Origin: Rhizobium favelukesii
Lineage (GTDB): Bacteria > Pseudomonadota > Alphaproteobacteria > Rhizobiales > Rhizobiaceae
Assembly: GCF_000577275.2 (NCBI RefSeq)
Contig: NZ_HG916852.1
Location: forward strand, 1,243,001 to 1,307,000
DNA: 64,000 bases
Reading direction: 5' to 3'
Shown here: one piece after another, positions 55,463-63,345 of the stretch
Numbering within the stretch: position 1 is the first letter of the stretch
How the letters are laid out: every line of letters begins with the position of its first letter
The notes under the pieces: model-generated
Database searches by the model: none
Seen by the model: only the letters and a program-made list of their open reading frames with translations
Told to the model about the DNA's origin: nothing
Made by a program: the position numbers and the translations under genes

Positions 55463-55888
55463 CTAATGTCCAGGCGCGAAAATATATGACGCGAACGTAA
55501 ACGTAAATGTATTTTTCGCCATTCGTGGCAACGGTTTTTCGCAATGCAAAAGCTTCGAAATCTTCCACTTCACGCAACTGGTAGTGATTTCGTGGTGAAC
55601 GGAAGGTTGATTTTCAGATCTTAATATTCCGTAAAATTGTGTCGAAAATCCTTAATCTGCAGGGATCCCGATGTTTAACAAAAATCCAATTTTACCAAGC
55701 ATTTGCACTTTGTTTGTCTCAAATTAATCATGCATTTTAGGCGTTTTTTGAAAGCCCCTTGGCATAGTGGAGCCATCAAACGAGCGGGGCAAACCCGCCG
55801 AACCGAAGGGTTCTAAAGCCGCGATAGACGGCAGGGTCCCAAAGGTAAAACAGGGCAAGTCGACAACAGGCTAAACAGGGATAAACCG
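55463..55888. other. 426-base intergenic region right of the IS
   Basis: The left part was the upstream region of the DUF2147 gene before the IS landed and contains ACGTAAACGT at 55495-55504. The middle part (about 55600-55750) is AT-rich and suits a promoter for the Sel1-like gene. The last 90 bases are purine-rich with repeated ACAGG units. No gene is seen. Confidence 0.55.
55495..55508. promoter_or_regulatory. second ACGTAAACGT-core site, ancestral upstream region of DUF2147
   Basis: ACGTAAACGTAAAT shares the ten-base core ACGTAAACGT with the ETF-QO operator candidate at 32159-32168. The core would be expected by chance about once in 500 kb on both strands, in even base composition. With the IS removed it would lie about 40-50 bases upstream of the DUF2147 Shine-Dalgarno. 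Confidence 0.35.
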
Positions 55889-56155
55889 ATGGCACGCTTT
55901 GAAATGCACAATGCTGAAATGGCCACCATGGGTGGCGAGAACAACGCCGACATCTTCTGCGAAATGGGTCTGATGTATGCGACCGGCCGCGGCTGCGCCG
56001 TCGATCTGGTCGCCGCTCACAAGTGGCTGAATATCGCGGCGATCAAGGGCAACGACCGCGCCGCGGAGCTTCGCGCCGACGTTGCTGCAAGCATGGACAA
56101 GATGCAGCTCGTAGAGGCGCTACGTGCTGCTCGCGAATGGATGACGATCCACTGA
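55889..56155 (+). CDS. Sel1-repeat-like small protein
   Basis: 88 aa with AGGGA eight bases before the ATG. It contains one Sel1-type repeat (FCEMGLMYATGRGCAVDLVAAHKW to AAIKGNDRAA) flanked by short helices. No signal peptide. Small single-Sel1 proteins of this kind are common in Rhizobiales; the function is unknown. The 5' region is long and AT-rich. Confidence 0.83.
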   Translation: MARFEMHNAEMATMGGENNADIFCEMGLMYATGRGCAVDLVAAHKWLNIAAIKGNDRAAELRADVAASMDKMQLVEALRAAREWMTIH

Positions 56156-56250
56156 GCACCGTCTGCCCGCCAGCGCGGGCGAAACCAATAACAACCTCAA
56201 AAGAGGGGTAGGCAGGCGCTTTGGACGGAGCCGATGCAACGAACGGCAGC

Positions 56251-56284
56251 AACCGCGACCGGCAGGAACAAGGCCGGCGCGGTT
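56251..56284 (+). terminator. terminator between the Sel1-like and HisC-like genes
   Basis: AACCGCG-A-CCGGC pairs with GCCGG-CGCGGTT (one bulged A), followed by CTTTGC. It sits in the convergent gap just before the HisC-like stop. Confidence 0.6.
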
Positions 56285-56291
56285 CTTTGCA

Positions 56292-57404
56292 TTAACCCAG
56301 CGCCTTGAGCACCTGCGGCAATGCTTCCTCGAAAAGCGCCATGTCGGCCTCCGGTCCGACGCTGACGCGGATGCAGCGATTGAGCGGAGCCACACCCGGC
56401 ATGCGGATGAAGACGCCATACTGCATCAGGCCATCGACGATGGCACGGGCATAGGTGCCGTCGCGTCCGGAATCGATCGCAACGAAATTCGTCGCGGAGG
56501 CGAGCGGAAGCAGGTCGTTAGCCTTAGCAATACCGGCGATCCGGTCACGCGCGCCGTGGATATTGGCAACCACCTCGGCGAGATAGGCCTGATCCTTGAG
56601 TGCGGCCAGCGCAGCGACCGTTGCCAGCCGGTTCATCCCGAAATGATTGCGGATCTTGTCGAAAGCGCGCGCCGTACCAGGTGTCGAAATGACGTAACCG
56701 ACCCTGGCGCCGGCGAGGCCGTAGGCTTTCGAGAAGGTGCGCGTGCGCACGATGTTGGGCAGCTCGATCAGTGCGTCGATCGAGGGCAGAGATCCGGCCG
56801 GCCCGGTTTCGCTGTAGGCCTCGTCGAGGATGAGCATCGTGGTTTCGGGCAGCGCACGAGCAAATGCGACGATGCTTTCGCCATCCCACCAGCTTCCCAT
56901 CGGATTGTCCGGATTGGCGAAATAGACCAGAGGCGCGTTCTCGCGCTTGACGGCCTCAAGGAGGCCGTCAAGATCCTCGCGGTCGCTCGCGTAAGGCACG
57001 GTGACGAGCCGCCCGCCGAAGCCGGTAACGTGGAAATTGAAGGTTGGATAGCCACCGAGCGATGTCACGACAGGTGCCCCCGGCTCGATCACGAGCCGTA
57101 CGATCTGGCCGAGCAGTTCGTCGATGCCGCCGCCGATCGCGACAGACCCGATTGCGACGCCGAGATGGTTGGCAAGTGCTTCCCTGAGCACGTAGTTTTC
57201 AGGATCGTTGTATTTCCATATCTCGCCAGCCTGCTCACGCATGGCGGCGAGCACCGACGGGGCAGGGCCGAAGCCATTCTCGTTGGCGCCGATGCGCGCC
57301 TTGACCTGGAGGCCGCGCTGACGCTCGATCGCTTCTGGGCCGACGAAAGGAACGGTGGAGGGGAGGGCGCTAGCAAGCGGCGTGAAGCGCGAGAAGGCGG
57401 ACAT
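56292..57404 (-). CDS. HisC-like PLP-dependent aminotransferase
   Basis: 370 aa from the ATG at 57402-57404 (MSAFSRFTPL); an upstream extension of 45 codons is not protein-like. Fold-type I signals are YFANPDNPMGSWW, LILDEAYSE, and the PLP lysine in RTRTFSKAYGLAGARVGY. It resembles the HisC group (histidinol-phosphate or aromatic aminotransferase). No his genes are near, so a general aromatic or unknown substrate is likelier than histidine synthesis. Confidence 0.86.
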   Translation of the reverse strand: MSAFSRFTPLASALPSTVPFVGPEAIERQRGLQVKARIGANENGFGPAPSVLAAMREQAGEIWKYNDPENYVLREALANHLGVAIGSVAIGGGIDELLGQIVRLVIEPGAPVVTSLGGYPTFNFHVTGFGGRLVTVPYASDREDLDGLLEAVKRENAPLVYFANPDNPMGSWWDGESIVAFARALPETTMLILDEAYSETGPAGSLPSIDALIELPNIVRTRTFSKAYGLAGARVGYVISTPGTARAFDKIRNHFGMNRLATVAALAALKDQAYLAEVVANIHGARDRIAGIAKANDLLPLASATNFVAIDSGRDGTYARAIVDGLMQYGVFIRMPGVAPLNRCIRVSVGPEADMALFEEALPQVLKALG

Positions 57405-57498
57405 GCTGGGGCAATTTCCTGGATGCTGTGAAAAATCGGACCGACAATAGGCCCTGCTGCCGCCAAGGCAAGAAACATTATTCCCAGGTCCAGGCGAT

Positions 57499-57894
57499 TT
57501 ACATGCGCACGGATCCGCGAGCCTCGATAGCTTCCACATTGCCGCTCATGAAGTCGGCGCGAACGACTCGACGCAGAACTTCGGGCTCGATCGTATTGAT
57601 GAACCGGACGCCGATCCGTTCGTTGTTGCGATAGACTTCGGCGCAACCGATCCGATAGGCAAGGCCAAGAATATTGAGGTAGTAGTGCTTCGGCAGGCCT
57701 GCGGTCGATGACACGATAAACGTGGCGCCACCGCGCGAGATATCGACGATCTCCGCACTGCGAATGGAGATACCCGTAAGGCAGGGTCGCACCGCGACGA
57801 TCCGGGCTGGGCGCCTTACGGTGAATTGTTCCCAACGCGTCTCGTAAACCGCGGATTTCACGGTCGCAAGGTGTGTGGCGCGAAGCATCGACAT
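57499..57894 (-). CDS. PilZ-domain protein with intact c-di-GMP motif
   Basis: 131 aa from the ATG with GGGAGA upstream. The c-di-GMP site is readable: RRPAR (an RxxxR) near residue 27 and DISRGG (DxSxxG) about 20 residues later. A C-terminal helix-strand end has GVRFINTIEPEVLRRVV. It has a paralogue at 59834. It probably senses c-di-GMP; the target is unknown. Confidence 0.82.
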   Translation of the reverse strand: MSMLRATHLATVKSAVYETRWEQFTVRRPARIVAVRPCLTGISIRSAEIVDISRGGATFIVSSTAGLPKHYYLNILGLAYRIGCAEVYRNNERIGVRFINTIEPEVLRRVVRADFMSGNVEAIEARGSVRM

Positions 57895-58179
57895 CCCGCG
57901 TGTCTCCCTTGAACCAAGGTGATCTCGGTCCTCTTCGATTGGAGCCTCACACGAATGCTTTGCGCAATTGTCAAAGAAGAAAATACAATTTTAGCGATGC
58001 GGCCTTTTTCTGCCCGCACGCAGCCCTTCTGACTATATCCCCTTTACGTGCCGAACGCCGATTGGATCGCCAAGCACCGCGATTGTCGCGAAATGTCATC
58101 GAACTCTTTGCCGGCCCGCACGTTTGCCTAATTGTCGGAGACGTCCGGCGCTCCAAAATTGTAAAGCGAGGAAATCACA

Positions 58180-58626
58180 ATGGTTGATGTCAGAGTTCCG
58201 TCGAAATCGTGGGTGGTCGTTTGCGATGGTGCCAAGGCATTGATCCTGCGGAACGCAGGCGATGTGGAATTGATGAACCTCAAGGTTGAGGAAATCTTGA
58301 GCCAGCCTAATGAACCGGACCGCGAAATAGGCACCGACAAACCGGGTCGAACCCACGCCGCCAATGGCCAGAGCGCTAGTGCTGTGGAGCAAACGGATTG
58401 GCACGAGCAGGCCGAAGCCGCGTTTCTGAAGCAGGTTGCCGCAAAGATGGATGAACTGGTGCGCGAAAAGAACGCGCGTCGCATCATTCTGGTTGCGCCG
58501 CCAAAGGCACTCGGCACGCTACGCGGCAATCTGACGGCCGATGTTCAGGCTGCGATTTCGGCTGAGGTGCCCAAGGATTATATCAATCTGCCGGTTGACC
58601 AGATAGAGCGGCATCTGGCCGCTTGA
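58180..58626 (+). CDS. host-attachment family protein
   Basis: 148 aa with GAGGAA upstream. WVVVCDGAKALILRN at the start and RIILVAPPKALGTLRGNL near residue 106 are the signature of the family first described as required for attachment to host cells in Agrobacterium. The fold resembles the eRF1/Pelota-like domain. The C-terminal VPKDYINLPVDQIERHL is also conserved. No signal peptide; cytoplasmic. The role in attachment is indirect and unproven for this gene. Confidence 0.85.
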   Translation: MVDVRVPSKSWVVVCDGAKALILRNAGDVELMNLKVEEILSQPNEPDREIGTDKPGRTHAANGQSASAVEQTDWHEQAEAAFLKQVAAKMDELVREKNARRIILVAPPKALGTLRGNLTADVQAAISAEVPKDYINLPVDQIERHLAA

Positions 58627-58667
58627 CGCAATATCGTACAAGGTGGGTTTTACCGGTGCTGCGGGTT

Positions 58668-59534
58668 CTATGCCCCTGGCGCACCCCCTGCGAAAAGCGC
58701 CTCGTTTTCAAAAAAGAGCGCTACGAGTCGATCAATGACTGTGCGCACTTCCGGGCGCTGCCGCTCGTCGTCGTGAGCAGTGACCCACATCTCATAAGTC
58801 AGTTCATCGATGAGCGGGCCGGCGCGAACGAGGCTCTGATCGGCATCTCCGATGAAGCACGGCAATACCCCGCGTCCGGCACCGCCGCGGATCAGATAAA
58901 AGAGCATATGCGGCGTATTCGTCCAGCCTGTGATCCAATAATCCGGTTGCTCGAATGTCCACTTGTCGGCTGGCGTCGTGGCGATGTCGGTGCCGAGTGA
59001 AATCCAGTTGCGGTTGCGATCGTCGAAGCTGCGTGCCTGGTAAACGGCGTGTGCAACCGTAACGGATCGGCGGATGGCGACATTGCCGCTGTCGGGGCGG
59101 CTATGGCGTATGGCGATGTGCCCCTCGCGATAGGTGAAGTCGACGCCGGCATCGCAAGTCTTGTAGCACATGCGAAAAGCGTCCTTCGGGGTCCAGACGT
59201 TGGCAAGGCGGGAAGCGATAAAGCGTGATGTCCAGCTGTCCGCAGCCATTGAGACGATGGGATACGTCAGGACTTCGCCCCGCCAATCCGCAATGGACTG
59301 GGCCGCTTCCTGCATCAAGCGCACCCGCTCGAGGAGCGCAACGCCGTCCTTGGCCAGCAAGTATCCTGTCGGGCCGCGGCTGAAGAGCGCGCGTCCCGTC
59401 GCACGCTCCAGTGCCAGCATGCGACGGCCGATCGTAGGCGCGCTGAGGCCGGTTTGCGTTGCAGCAGCCGAAAGCCCGCCGCCGGTCGCGACATGAAAGA
59501 ACAGTTGCAGATCGTCCCAACTCGCATCCTTCAT
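58668..59534 (-). CDS. LysR-family transcription regulator
   Basis: 288 aa with AGGGGG nine bases upstream. The N-terminal HTH (LQLFFHVATGGGLSAAATQT then GLSAPTIGRRMLALERATG) is standard for the family, followed by a substrate-binding domain that is divergent (VSMAADSWTSRF, ITGWTNTPHMLFYLIRGG). No obvious target gene is adjacent; the neighbours are convergent or divergent genes of other function. Confidence 0.86.
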   Translation of the reverse strand: MKDASWDDLQLFFHVATGGGLSAAATQTGLSAPTIGRRMLALERATGRALFSRGPTGYLLAKDGVALLERVRLMQEAAQSIADWRGEVLTYPIVSMAADSWTSRFIASRLANVWTPKDAFRMCYKTCDAGVDFTYREGHIAIRHSRPDSGNVAIRRSVTVAHAVYQARSFDDRNRNWISLGTDIATTPADKWTFEQPDYWITGWTNTPHMLFYLIRGGAGRGVLPCFIGDADQSLVRAGPLIDELTYEMWVTAHDDERQRPEVRTVIDRLVALFFENEALFAGGAPGA

Positions 59535-59624
59535 GGATGAAAACCCCCTTTCTCCTGTGCGTCTACATCAAGAGCACCGGACGACTTAGCTCAGTCACTC
59601 CAGCAATAGATGGAGGCTGAAGCA

Positions 59625-59864
59625 ATGGATCTCAACTGGGTGGCTCTCTGGAATGCGTTTCAAGATTGTGGTCGGAAAGTTCAAGGGGATCGGTTCGCCG
59701 ACCCGCTTGAAGGGCTGGAATGGCAGGACCTTCAACTGATCGTTCGGCTCATCGCCTGGCGGGCCGCAAGGCGCAGTGCCGCGAGAAAGGCCGCGCTTTT
59801 GCAGGCGAAGTGTGAGAGCGGGCCGGATGGAGGCTACGTTTCGAAGTTCAGCCTCAAGACGTGA
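59625..59864 (+). CDS. small hypothetical protein
   Basis: 79 aa from the ATG at 59625 with GAGG eight bases upstream. The start MDLNWVALWNAFQDCG and the central helix QDLQLIVRLIAWRAARRSAARKA suggest a helical, basic protein without a membrane segment. No recognised family. Its end overlaps the convergent PilZ gene by about 31 bases. Real status uncertain. Confidence 0.42.
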   Translation: MDLNWVALWNAFQDCGRKVQGDRFADPLEGLEWQDLQLIVRLIAWRAARRSAARKAALLQAKCESGPDGGYVSKFSLKT

Positions 59865-60178
59865 TGCAGGAATTCCGGATTGATCAACATGTTGAAGCTG
59901 ATCGTCACAAGGTCGCCCTCGCGCTTGACCACCGTCGAGCCGATCTCGTCATGGATGCCGAGGATCTCGAGGAAGAAGTGGTTCGGGACCTCGAGGTTCG
60001 GATTGACCTCCAGCACTGCGCCAGCAAGCGTGATGGTGCGGATCAGGCAGCGGACCTGCGTTCCCGTGCTGAGGTGATGCCCGACGAAGATGATCTTGCC
60101 GGGGCGGTCGAGCGCAAATTCCCGGTAAGCCTGCTCGGGCTGCGGGTGCTCTGTGTCGAGGTGCATCTGAAAGGCCAT
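59834..60178 (-). CDS. degenerate PilZ-like protein
   Basis: 114 aa. It aligns with the PilZ protein at 57499-57894 over the C-terminal part (HFFLEILGIHDEIGSTVV against HYYLNILGLAYRIGCAEV). In place of DxSxxG it has TLAGAV, and an RxxxR is not clear, so c-di-GMP binding is doubtful. It may be a non-binding paralogue with a role in protein contacts. Confidence 0.76.
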   Translation of the reverse strand: MAFQMHLDTEHPQPEQAYREFALDRPGKIIFVGHHLSTGTQVRCLIRTITLAGAVLEVNPNLEVPNHFFLEILGIHDEIGSTVVKREGDLVTISFNMLINPEFLHHVLRLNFET

Positions 60179-60514
60179 GGTAGCCTCCGCTTGTTGTAGG
60201 TTTCGAGATTAGCGCAAGATTGCTGACAACTTCTGAATAATCTCCCTACAATCCGAAGCTTATGCCTGTCTGAAGAGCAGAATGCGTCATTGTTGGGCAG
60301 GGATGGGCGGGGCTGAGGTTTAGGCGCCGCTTGACAGCCCGCCGTCCTTCAAGCATATCGGGCGTGGCTCGAGGCTCCGGCCGCTCGCGGACGACAAGTC
60401 CATGGTGAAGTCCTCGACAAGACCAGTCACAGCCAATTTGGTGCATGCTGACTGCAGGCAATGCGAGCTCCCTTGTACAGGTCGAAATGGCATGCCTTCC
60501 GAAAGGCTGAATCC
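60179..60514. other. 336-base region with no supported gene
   Basis: This lies between the divergent PilZ-like gene and the glyoxalase-related gene. Minus-strand frames exist here but have no ribosome site and no recognisable product. Apart from the GAAAGG ribosome site at its right end I see nothing. Confidence 0.5.
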
Positions 60515-60958
60515 GTGACCACTGCATATCCGACAATCGAAGAATTGAAATCGCAAGCCAAACGCCTTCGCCAGGCCATGGAAACACGCGGCACTGCGAT
60601 CTCTCACAGCGCCGTGCTCGAGCTCGTTGCCCAGCAGCACGGCGTGCGCGACTGGAATACGCTCTCCGCGCTCGCCACTCGGCGGAACGAGGAGCCAATC
60701 TCCGCCATCTCCGTCGGCTCCCTGGTGAACGGCCGCTATCTGAACCAGCCGTTCACCGGCAAGGTGCTCGCGCTTGCGGGGCAGCCGGGAGGCGGGCTCC
60801 ACAAGATCACCATCCACTTCGACGAACCGGTGAATGTCGTGACCTTCGAGAGCTTTTCCGCCTTCCGTCAGCGCATCAATGCACAGATCGACGGCAACGG
60901 CGTATCGCCGCGCAAGACGTCGAACGGCGTTCCGCATCTCGTGCTCGACATCTGGTGA
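60515..60958 (+). CDS. glyoxalase-superfamily-related protein
   Basis: 147 aa from a GTG at 60515 with GAAAGG upstream; the frame opens earlier at 60461 without a ribosome site. EELKSQAKRLRQAMETRGTA and HSAVLELVAQQHGVRDWNTL match the N-terminal part of proteins annotated as glyoxalase superfamily. A beta-rich second half (GRYLNQPFTGKVLAL) follows. No catalytic residues can be assigned. Cytoplasmic. Confidence 0.75.
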   Translation: MTTAYPTIEELKSQAKRLRQAMETRGTAISHSAVLELVAQQHGVRDWNTLSALATRRNEEPISAISVGSLVNGRYLNQPFTGKVLALAGQPGGGLHKITIHFDEPVNVVTFESFSAFRQRINAQIDGNGVSPRKTSNGVPHLVLDIW

Positions 60959-60963
60959 GGCAC

Positions 60964-61122
60964 CTAGTCTTTGCCGCGCGCGATGCTTGCGGCTGCCGAG
61001 GCCTCCTTCAAGGCCTCAGCACATTCCTGACAGCAAACCTCGACGGTTTTTCCGCCGAGTTTCACGCTGATGGTGTCGGGGCCGAGTTCACAGTCGCAGG
61101 CGGCACATGTGGTCTTCTTCAT
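60964..61122 (-). CDS. 52-aa cysteine-rich (TRASH-like) metal-binding protein
   Basis: Open frame from the ATG at 61120-61122 to a TAG at 60964-60966 encodes 52 aa, preceded by GGAGGA eight bases upstream. Six cysteines lie at 6, 9, 11 (CAACDC) and 30, 31, 34 (CCQEC), typical of zinc/copper-binding TRASH-like peptides. The C-terminus is a short helix. It lies 87 bases downstream of the AraC gene on the same strand. A metal-handling role is inferred from the cysteines. Confidence 0.72.
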   Translation of the reverse strand: MKKTTCAACDCELGPDTISVKLGGKTVEVCCQECAEALKEASAAASIARGKD

Positions 61123-61208
61123 GGGATTATCCTCCGTTTGCCGTCCCGGCTTGGGACGATGCCATCAGAGCATTCCACCCACAGGACCGCTGTCGAAATC
61201 TTTAGCGA

Positions 61209-62051
61209 TCATGCCCGCAAGCGCGCTGCGCGCTGGAATTCCGCTGGCGTCTGGCCGAAGGCCTGCCTGAAGGACGATGTGAAATGGCTGTGGCTGGAGA
61301 AGCCAAGATCGAGCCCGAGCGCCGTCAGATCCTCGTACCTGCCGAGCAGATCGAGCGCACGGGCAAGGCGCAGCCGCAACTGGTAGCGATAGAGCGGCGT
61401 CGCCTCCACTTGCTGGAAGACCTGGGTGAGATAGACCGGGGAGACGCCAACCTCTGCCGCGATATCGCTGAGCGTCCAGCGTCGCGAAAGATCGGAAGAG
61501 AGCACAAGCTTCGCGCGGTCGACGAGTTTCTGACGGCCGACGCTTGCGCCTGCGGCGTGCGACGTCCGCTCCCCGAGCGAACGTCGCACCAACGTGAGAA
61601 CCAATGTCTCCGCCTCCAGGGTTTCGGCGGCGCCTCGATGCAGACCATGGCGAAGCAGCGCAACGAGCGCTTGCGCGCGCGGGTCGATGCGTCGCCGCTG
61701 GCGATGGAAGGAGACCGGAATGGAGGATTGCAACTGCTCTTTGGGGGCAAGTTCTGCCAACAGCGCCTCATCGATCGCAAGATCGAGGCAGGCATCCCCG
61801 CCCTCGACGGGATGGCTGATCCAGTAGCCTTGCGAAGCATTGAAGAACAGCACCTGATTGGCTTCCGCGACGGTGTCGTTACGTCCGGCATGGCGCATGA
61901 AGACACCGCGATAGGGATAAACCAAGCTGGTCTTGTGCGCGCATTCTTCATCACTTTTGTGGCGGCACTCGCCGCTGCAGACGACATCGCGAATCGCGAT
62001 CGTTTTCGTCCTCAGCAGCAGGGCGGTCGAGAATTGCGACATCAGCTTCAT
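61209..62051 (-). CDS. AraC-family transcription regulator with Cys-rich N-terminus
   Basis: 280 aa. The C-terminal double HTH has WTLSDIAAEVGVSPVYLTQVF and LDLGFSSHSHFTSSFRQAFG. The N-terminal sensor domain begins with a cysteine and histidine group: C25, C29, H31, C37 and H39, spaced as Cx3CxHx5CxH. That spacing could bind a metal. The next gene downstream encodes a six-cysteine protein, so a shared metal link is a reasonable hypothesis. Confidence 0.86.
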   Translation of the reverse strand: MKLMSQFSTALLLRTKTIAIRDVVCSGECRHKSDEECAHKTSLVYPYRGVFMRHAGRNDTVAEANQVLFFNASQGYWISHPVEGGDACLDLAIDEALLAELAPKEQLQSSIPVSFHRQRRRIDPRAQALVALLRHGLHRGAAETLEAETLVLTLVRRSLGERTSHAAGASVGRQKLVDRAKLVLSSDLSRRWTLSDIAAEVGVSPVYLTQVFQQVEATPLYRYQLRLRLARALDLLGRYEDLTALGLDLGFSSHSHFTSSFRQAFGQTPAEFQRAARLRA

Positions 62052-62091
62052 TACCTTCTCGGACCGGGCAGCATCATCGGCCTATCCAATG

Positions 62092-62346
62092 CTAACCACA
62101 ATCATTGCGATTGCTAGACGAATGCCGGCTGTAGATATGGACATCGCTTTCGGTCTGACCACGGGAGAGGCCGATATCTTTCAGCTGTTCGTCGGAAAGC
62201 TCCAGCAGCGCATTACGATCCCGACGTTCGCCCAGCTTGCGCGCGCTCCACCGGATCAGGCCGAGAAGCGTCGCGACCAACCATGGCCCGAACGTTTGCT
62301 TTGAAAAGGACCTGTGAAGGGGCAGTGTCTCGGTCGGGTGTGGCAT
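62092..62346 (-). CDS. DUF1127 (YjiS-like) small protein
   Basis: 84 aa. The C-terminal part LLELSDEQLKDIGLSRGQTE is the DUF1127 motif. The N-terminal part is hydrophobic (WLVATLLGLIRW). DUF1127 proteins act in phosphate and stress responses and some bind RNA in alphaproteobacteria. Its ribosome site GGAGG six bases before the ATG is buried in an 8-bp hairpin (62353-62378). Confidence 0.87.
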   Translation of the reverse strand: MPHPTETLPLHRSFSKQTFGPWLVATLLGLIRWSARKLGERRDRNALLELSDEQLKDIGLSRGQTESDVHIYSRHSSSNRNDCG

Positions 62347-62352
62347 GGCAAT

Positions 62353-62378
62353 CCTCCATCCGTTGATGCTGATGGAGG
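62353..62378 (-). promoter_or_regulatory. Shine-Dalgarno-sequestering hairpin of the DUF1127 gene
   Basis: On the minus strand CCTCCATC (62378-62371) pairs perfectly with GATGGAGG (62360-62353) across a 10-base loop. The GGAGG within the second arm is the only ribosome site of the gene, six bases from its ATG. Closed, it would block translation; opening by heat, RNA or protein would allow it. Confidence 0.7.
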
Positions 62379-62389
62379 AATTGAACCAT

Positions 62390-62408
62390 CAGCGCCTTTG
62401 CGGCGCTG
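62390..62408 (-). terminator. hairpin after iolB
   Basis: CAGCGCC and GGCGCTG pair over 7 bp with loop TTTGC. It lies 29 bases beyond the iolB stop and just before the DUF1127 leader. The T-rich stretch after it is weak, so it may terminate the iol operon only partly. Confidence 0.5.
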
Positions 62409-62436
62409 TCAGATTATTTAGCGATCGTCATCTCGC

Positions 62437-63234
62437 TTAGGCTTTCAGCAGCCACTCGTGTTCCGGCGCATTGTAGAACTTCCAGATGCGCTTTGGCCCA
62501 GCCATGACGTTCAGATAGTAGAGGTCATAGCCGTAGCAGGCCGCGCAAGGATGGTAGCCTTTCGGCACCAGCGTCACGTCGCCGTCCTCGAGCACCATCA
62601 CTTCGTCCAGCGATCGGTCGTCGGTGTAGACGCGCTGGAAGCCGAAGCCCTGCGGCGGGTTGAGGCGGTGATAGTAGGTCTCTTCCAGCAAACTCTCGTT
62701 GGGAAGATCGTCCTGATCGTGCTTGTGCGGCGGGTAGCTCGACGTGTGCCCGCCCGGCGTGATGACTTCGACGACAAGCAGTGAATACGCCGAGGCGTCG
62801 TCTTCGGGCATAATGTTGTTGACGTGGCGCACATTGGTGCCCTTGCCGCGCGTCAGCGCCGGGTGGGTGCCGGGCGGAATCGCTTTCGCCTCGTAGGTGC
62901 CGCCGCCCGGAGCAGAGCAGACCGCGAGTTCGAGGTCCGTCTCGGCCGTCACCGACCACGCGGATTCCATCGGAATATAGAGCGCATGCGGTGCACCATC
63001 GAAGGGGCTCATGCGCTCGCCCAGCGTGCCGAAATCCTTGGTGCCGGCCTTGGCCTTGCCCTTGCCGCTGACCCAGACGAGGCAAACCTCGCGTTCGCCC
63101 GTTTCTCCCGAAACGGTTTCATTCGGTTTCAACCGATGCATGTCGAAGCCGACATAGGTCCAGCCGGCATTTTCCGGCGTGACATGAGTAACGCGGCCGT
63201 GCGCGCCCGACGGTTTCACCTTGAGGTTTGGCAT
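62437..63234 (-). CDS. iolB: IolB, 5-deoxy-glucuronate isomerase
   Basis: 265 aa from the ATG at 63232-63234 (MPNLKVKPSG); the frame extends 28 codons further without a ribosome site. A bicupin fold with the metal-site motif SYPPHKHDQDD and later HPCAACYGYDLYYLNVMAG is typical. It isomerises 5-deoxy-glucuronate to 2-deoxy-5-keto-gluconate in myo-inositol breakdown. It follows iolE with 111 bases between, which hold a palindrome, in the iol operon leftward. Confidence 0.93.
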   Translation of the reverse strand: MPNLKVKPSGAHGRVTHVTPENAGWTYVGFDMHRLKPNETVSGETGEREVCLVWVSGKGKAKAGTKDFGTLGERMSPFDGAPHALYIPMESAWSVTAETDLELAVCSAPGGGTYEAKAIPPGTHPALTRGKGTNVRHVNNIMPEDDASAYSLLVVEVITPGGHTSSYPPHKHDQDDLPNESLLEETYYHRLNPPQGFGFQRVYTDDRSLDEVMVLEDGDVTLVPKGYHPCAACYGYDLYYLNVMAGPKRIWKFYNAPEHEWLLKA

Positions 63235-63270
63235 TCGTGGTACTCCTTGATGATCTGGCTTTCTTGTCCT

Positions 63271-63298
63271 CGACCCCTCCGCGTTGCGGGAGGGGTCG
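63271..63298. repeat. palindromic intergenic repeat between iolE and iolB
   Basis: CGACCCCTCC and GGAGGGGTCG form a perfect 10-bp stem with loop GCGTTGCG. It resembles the C-rich/G-rich intergenic palindromes common in rhizobial chromosomes, and may slow exonucleases or modulate transcript stability between iolE and iolB. Confidence 0.6.
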
Positions 63299-63345
63299 TG
63301 GGAGGAGCAGAAATGCAATTGGCCACACCTGTCGCGGACGGCGCG

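Noticed and set aside
60246..60937. Minus-strand frames across the gap before the glyoxalase-related gene
   Set aside because: No ribosome site, and a large part lies antisense to the gene at 60515-60958.
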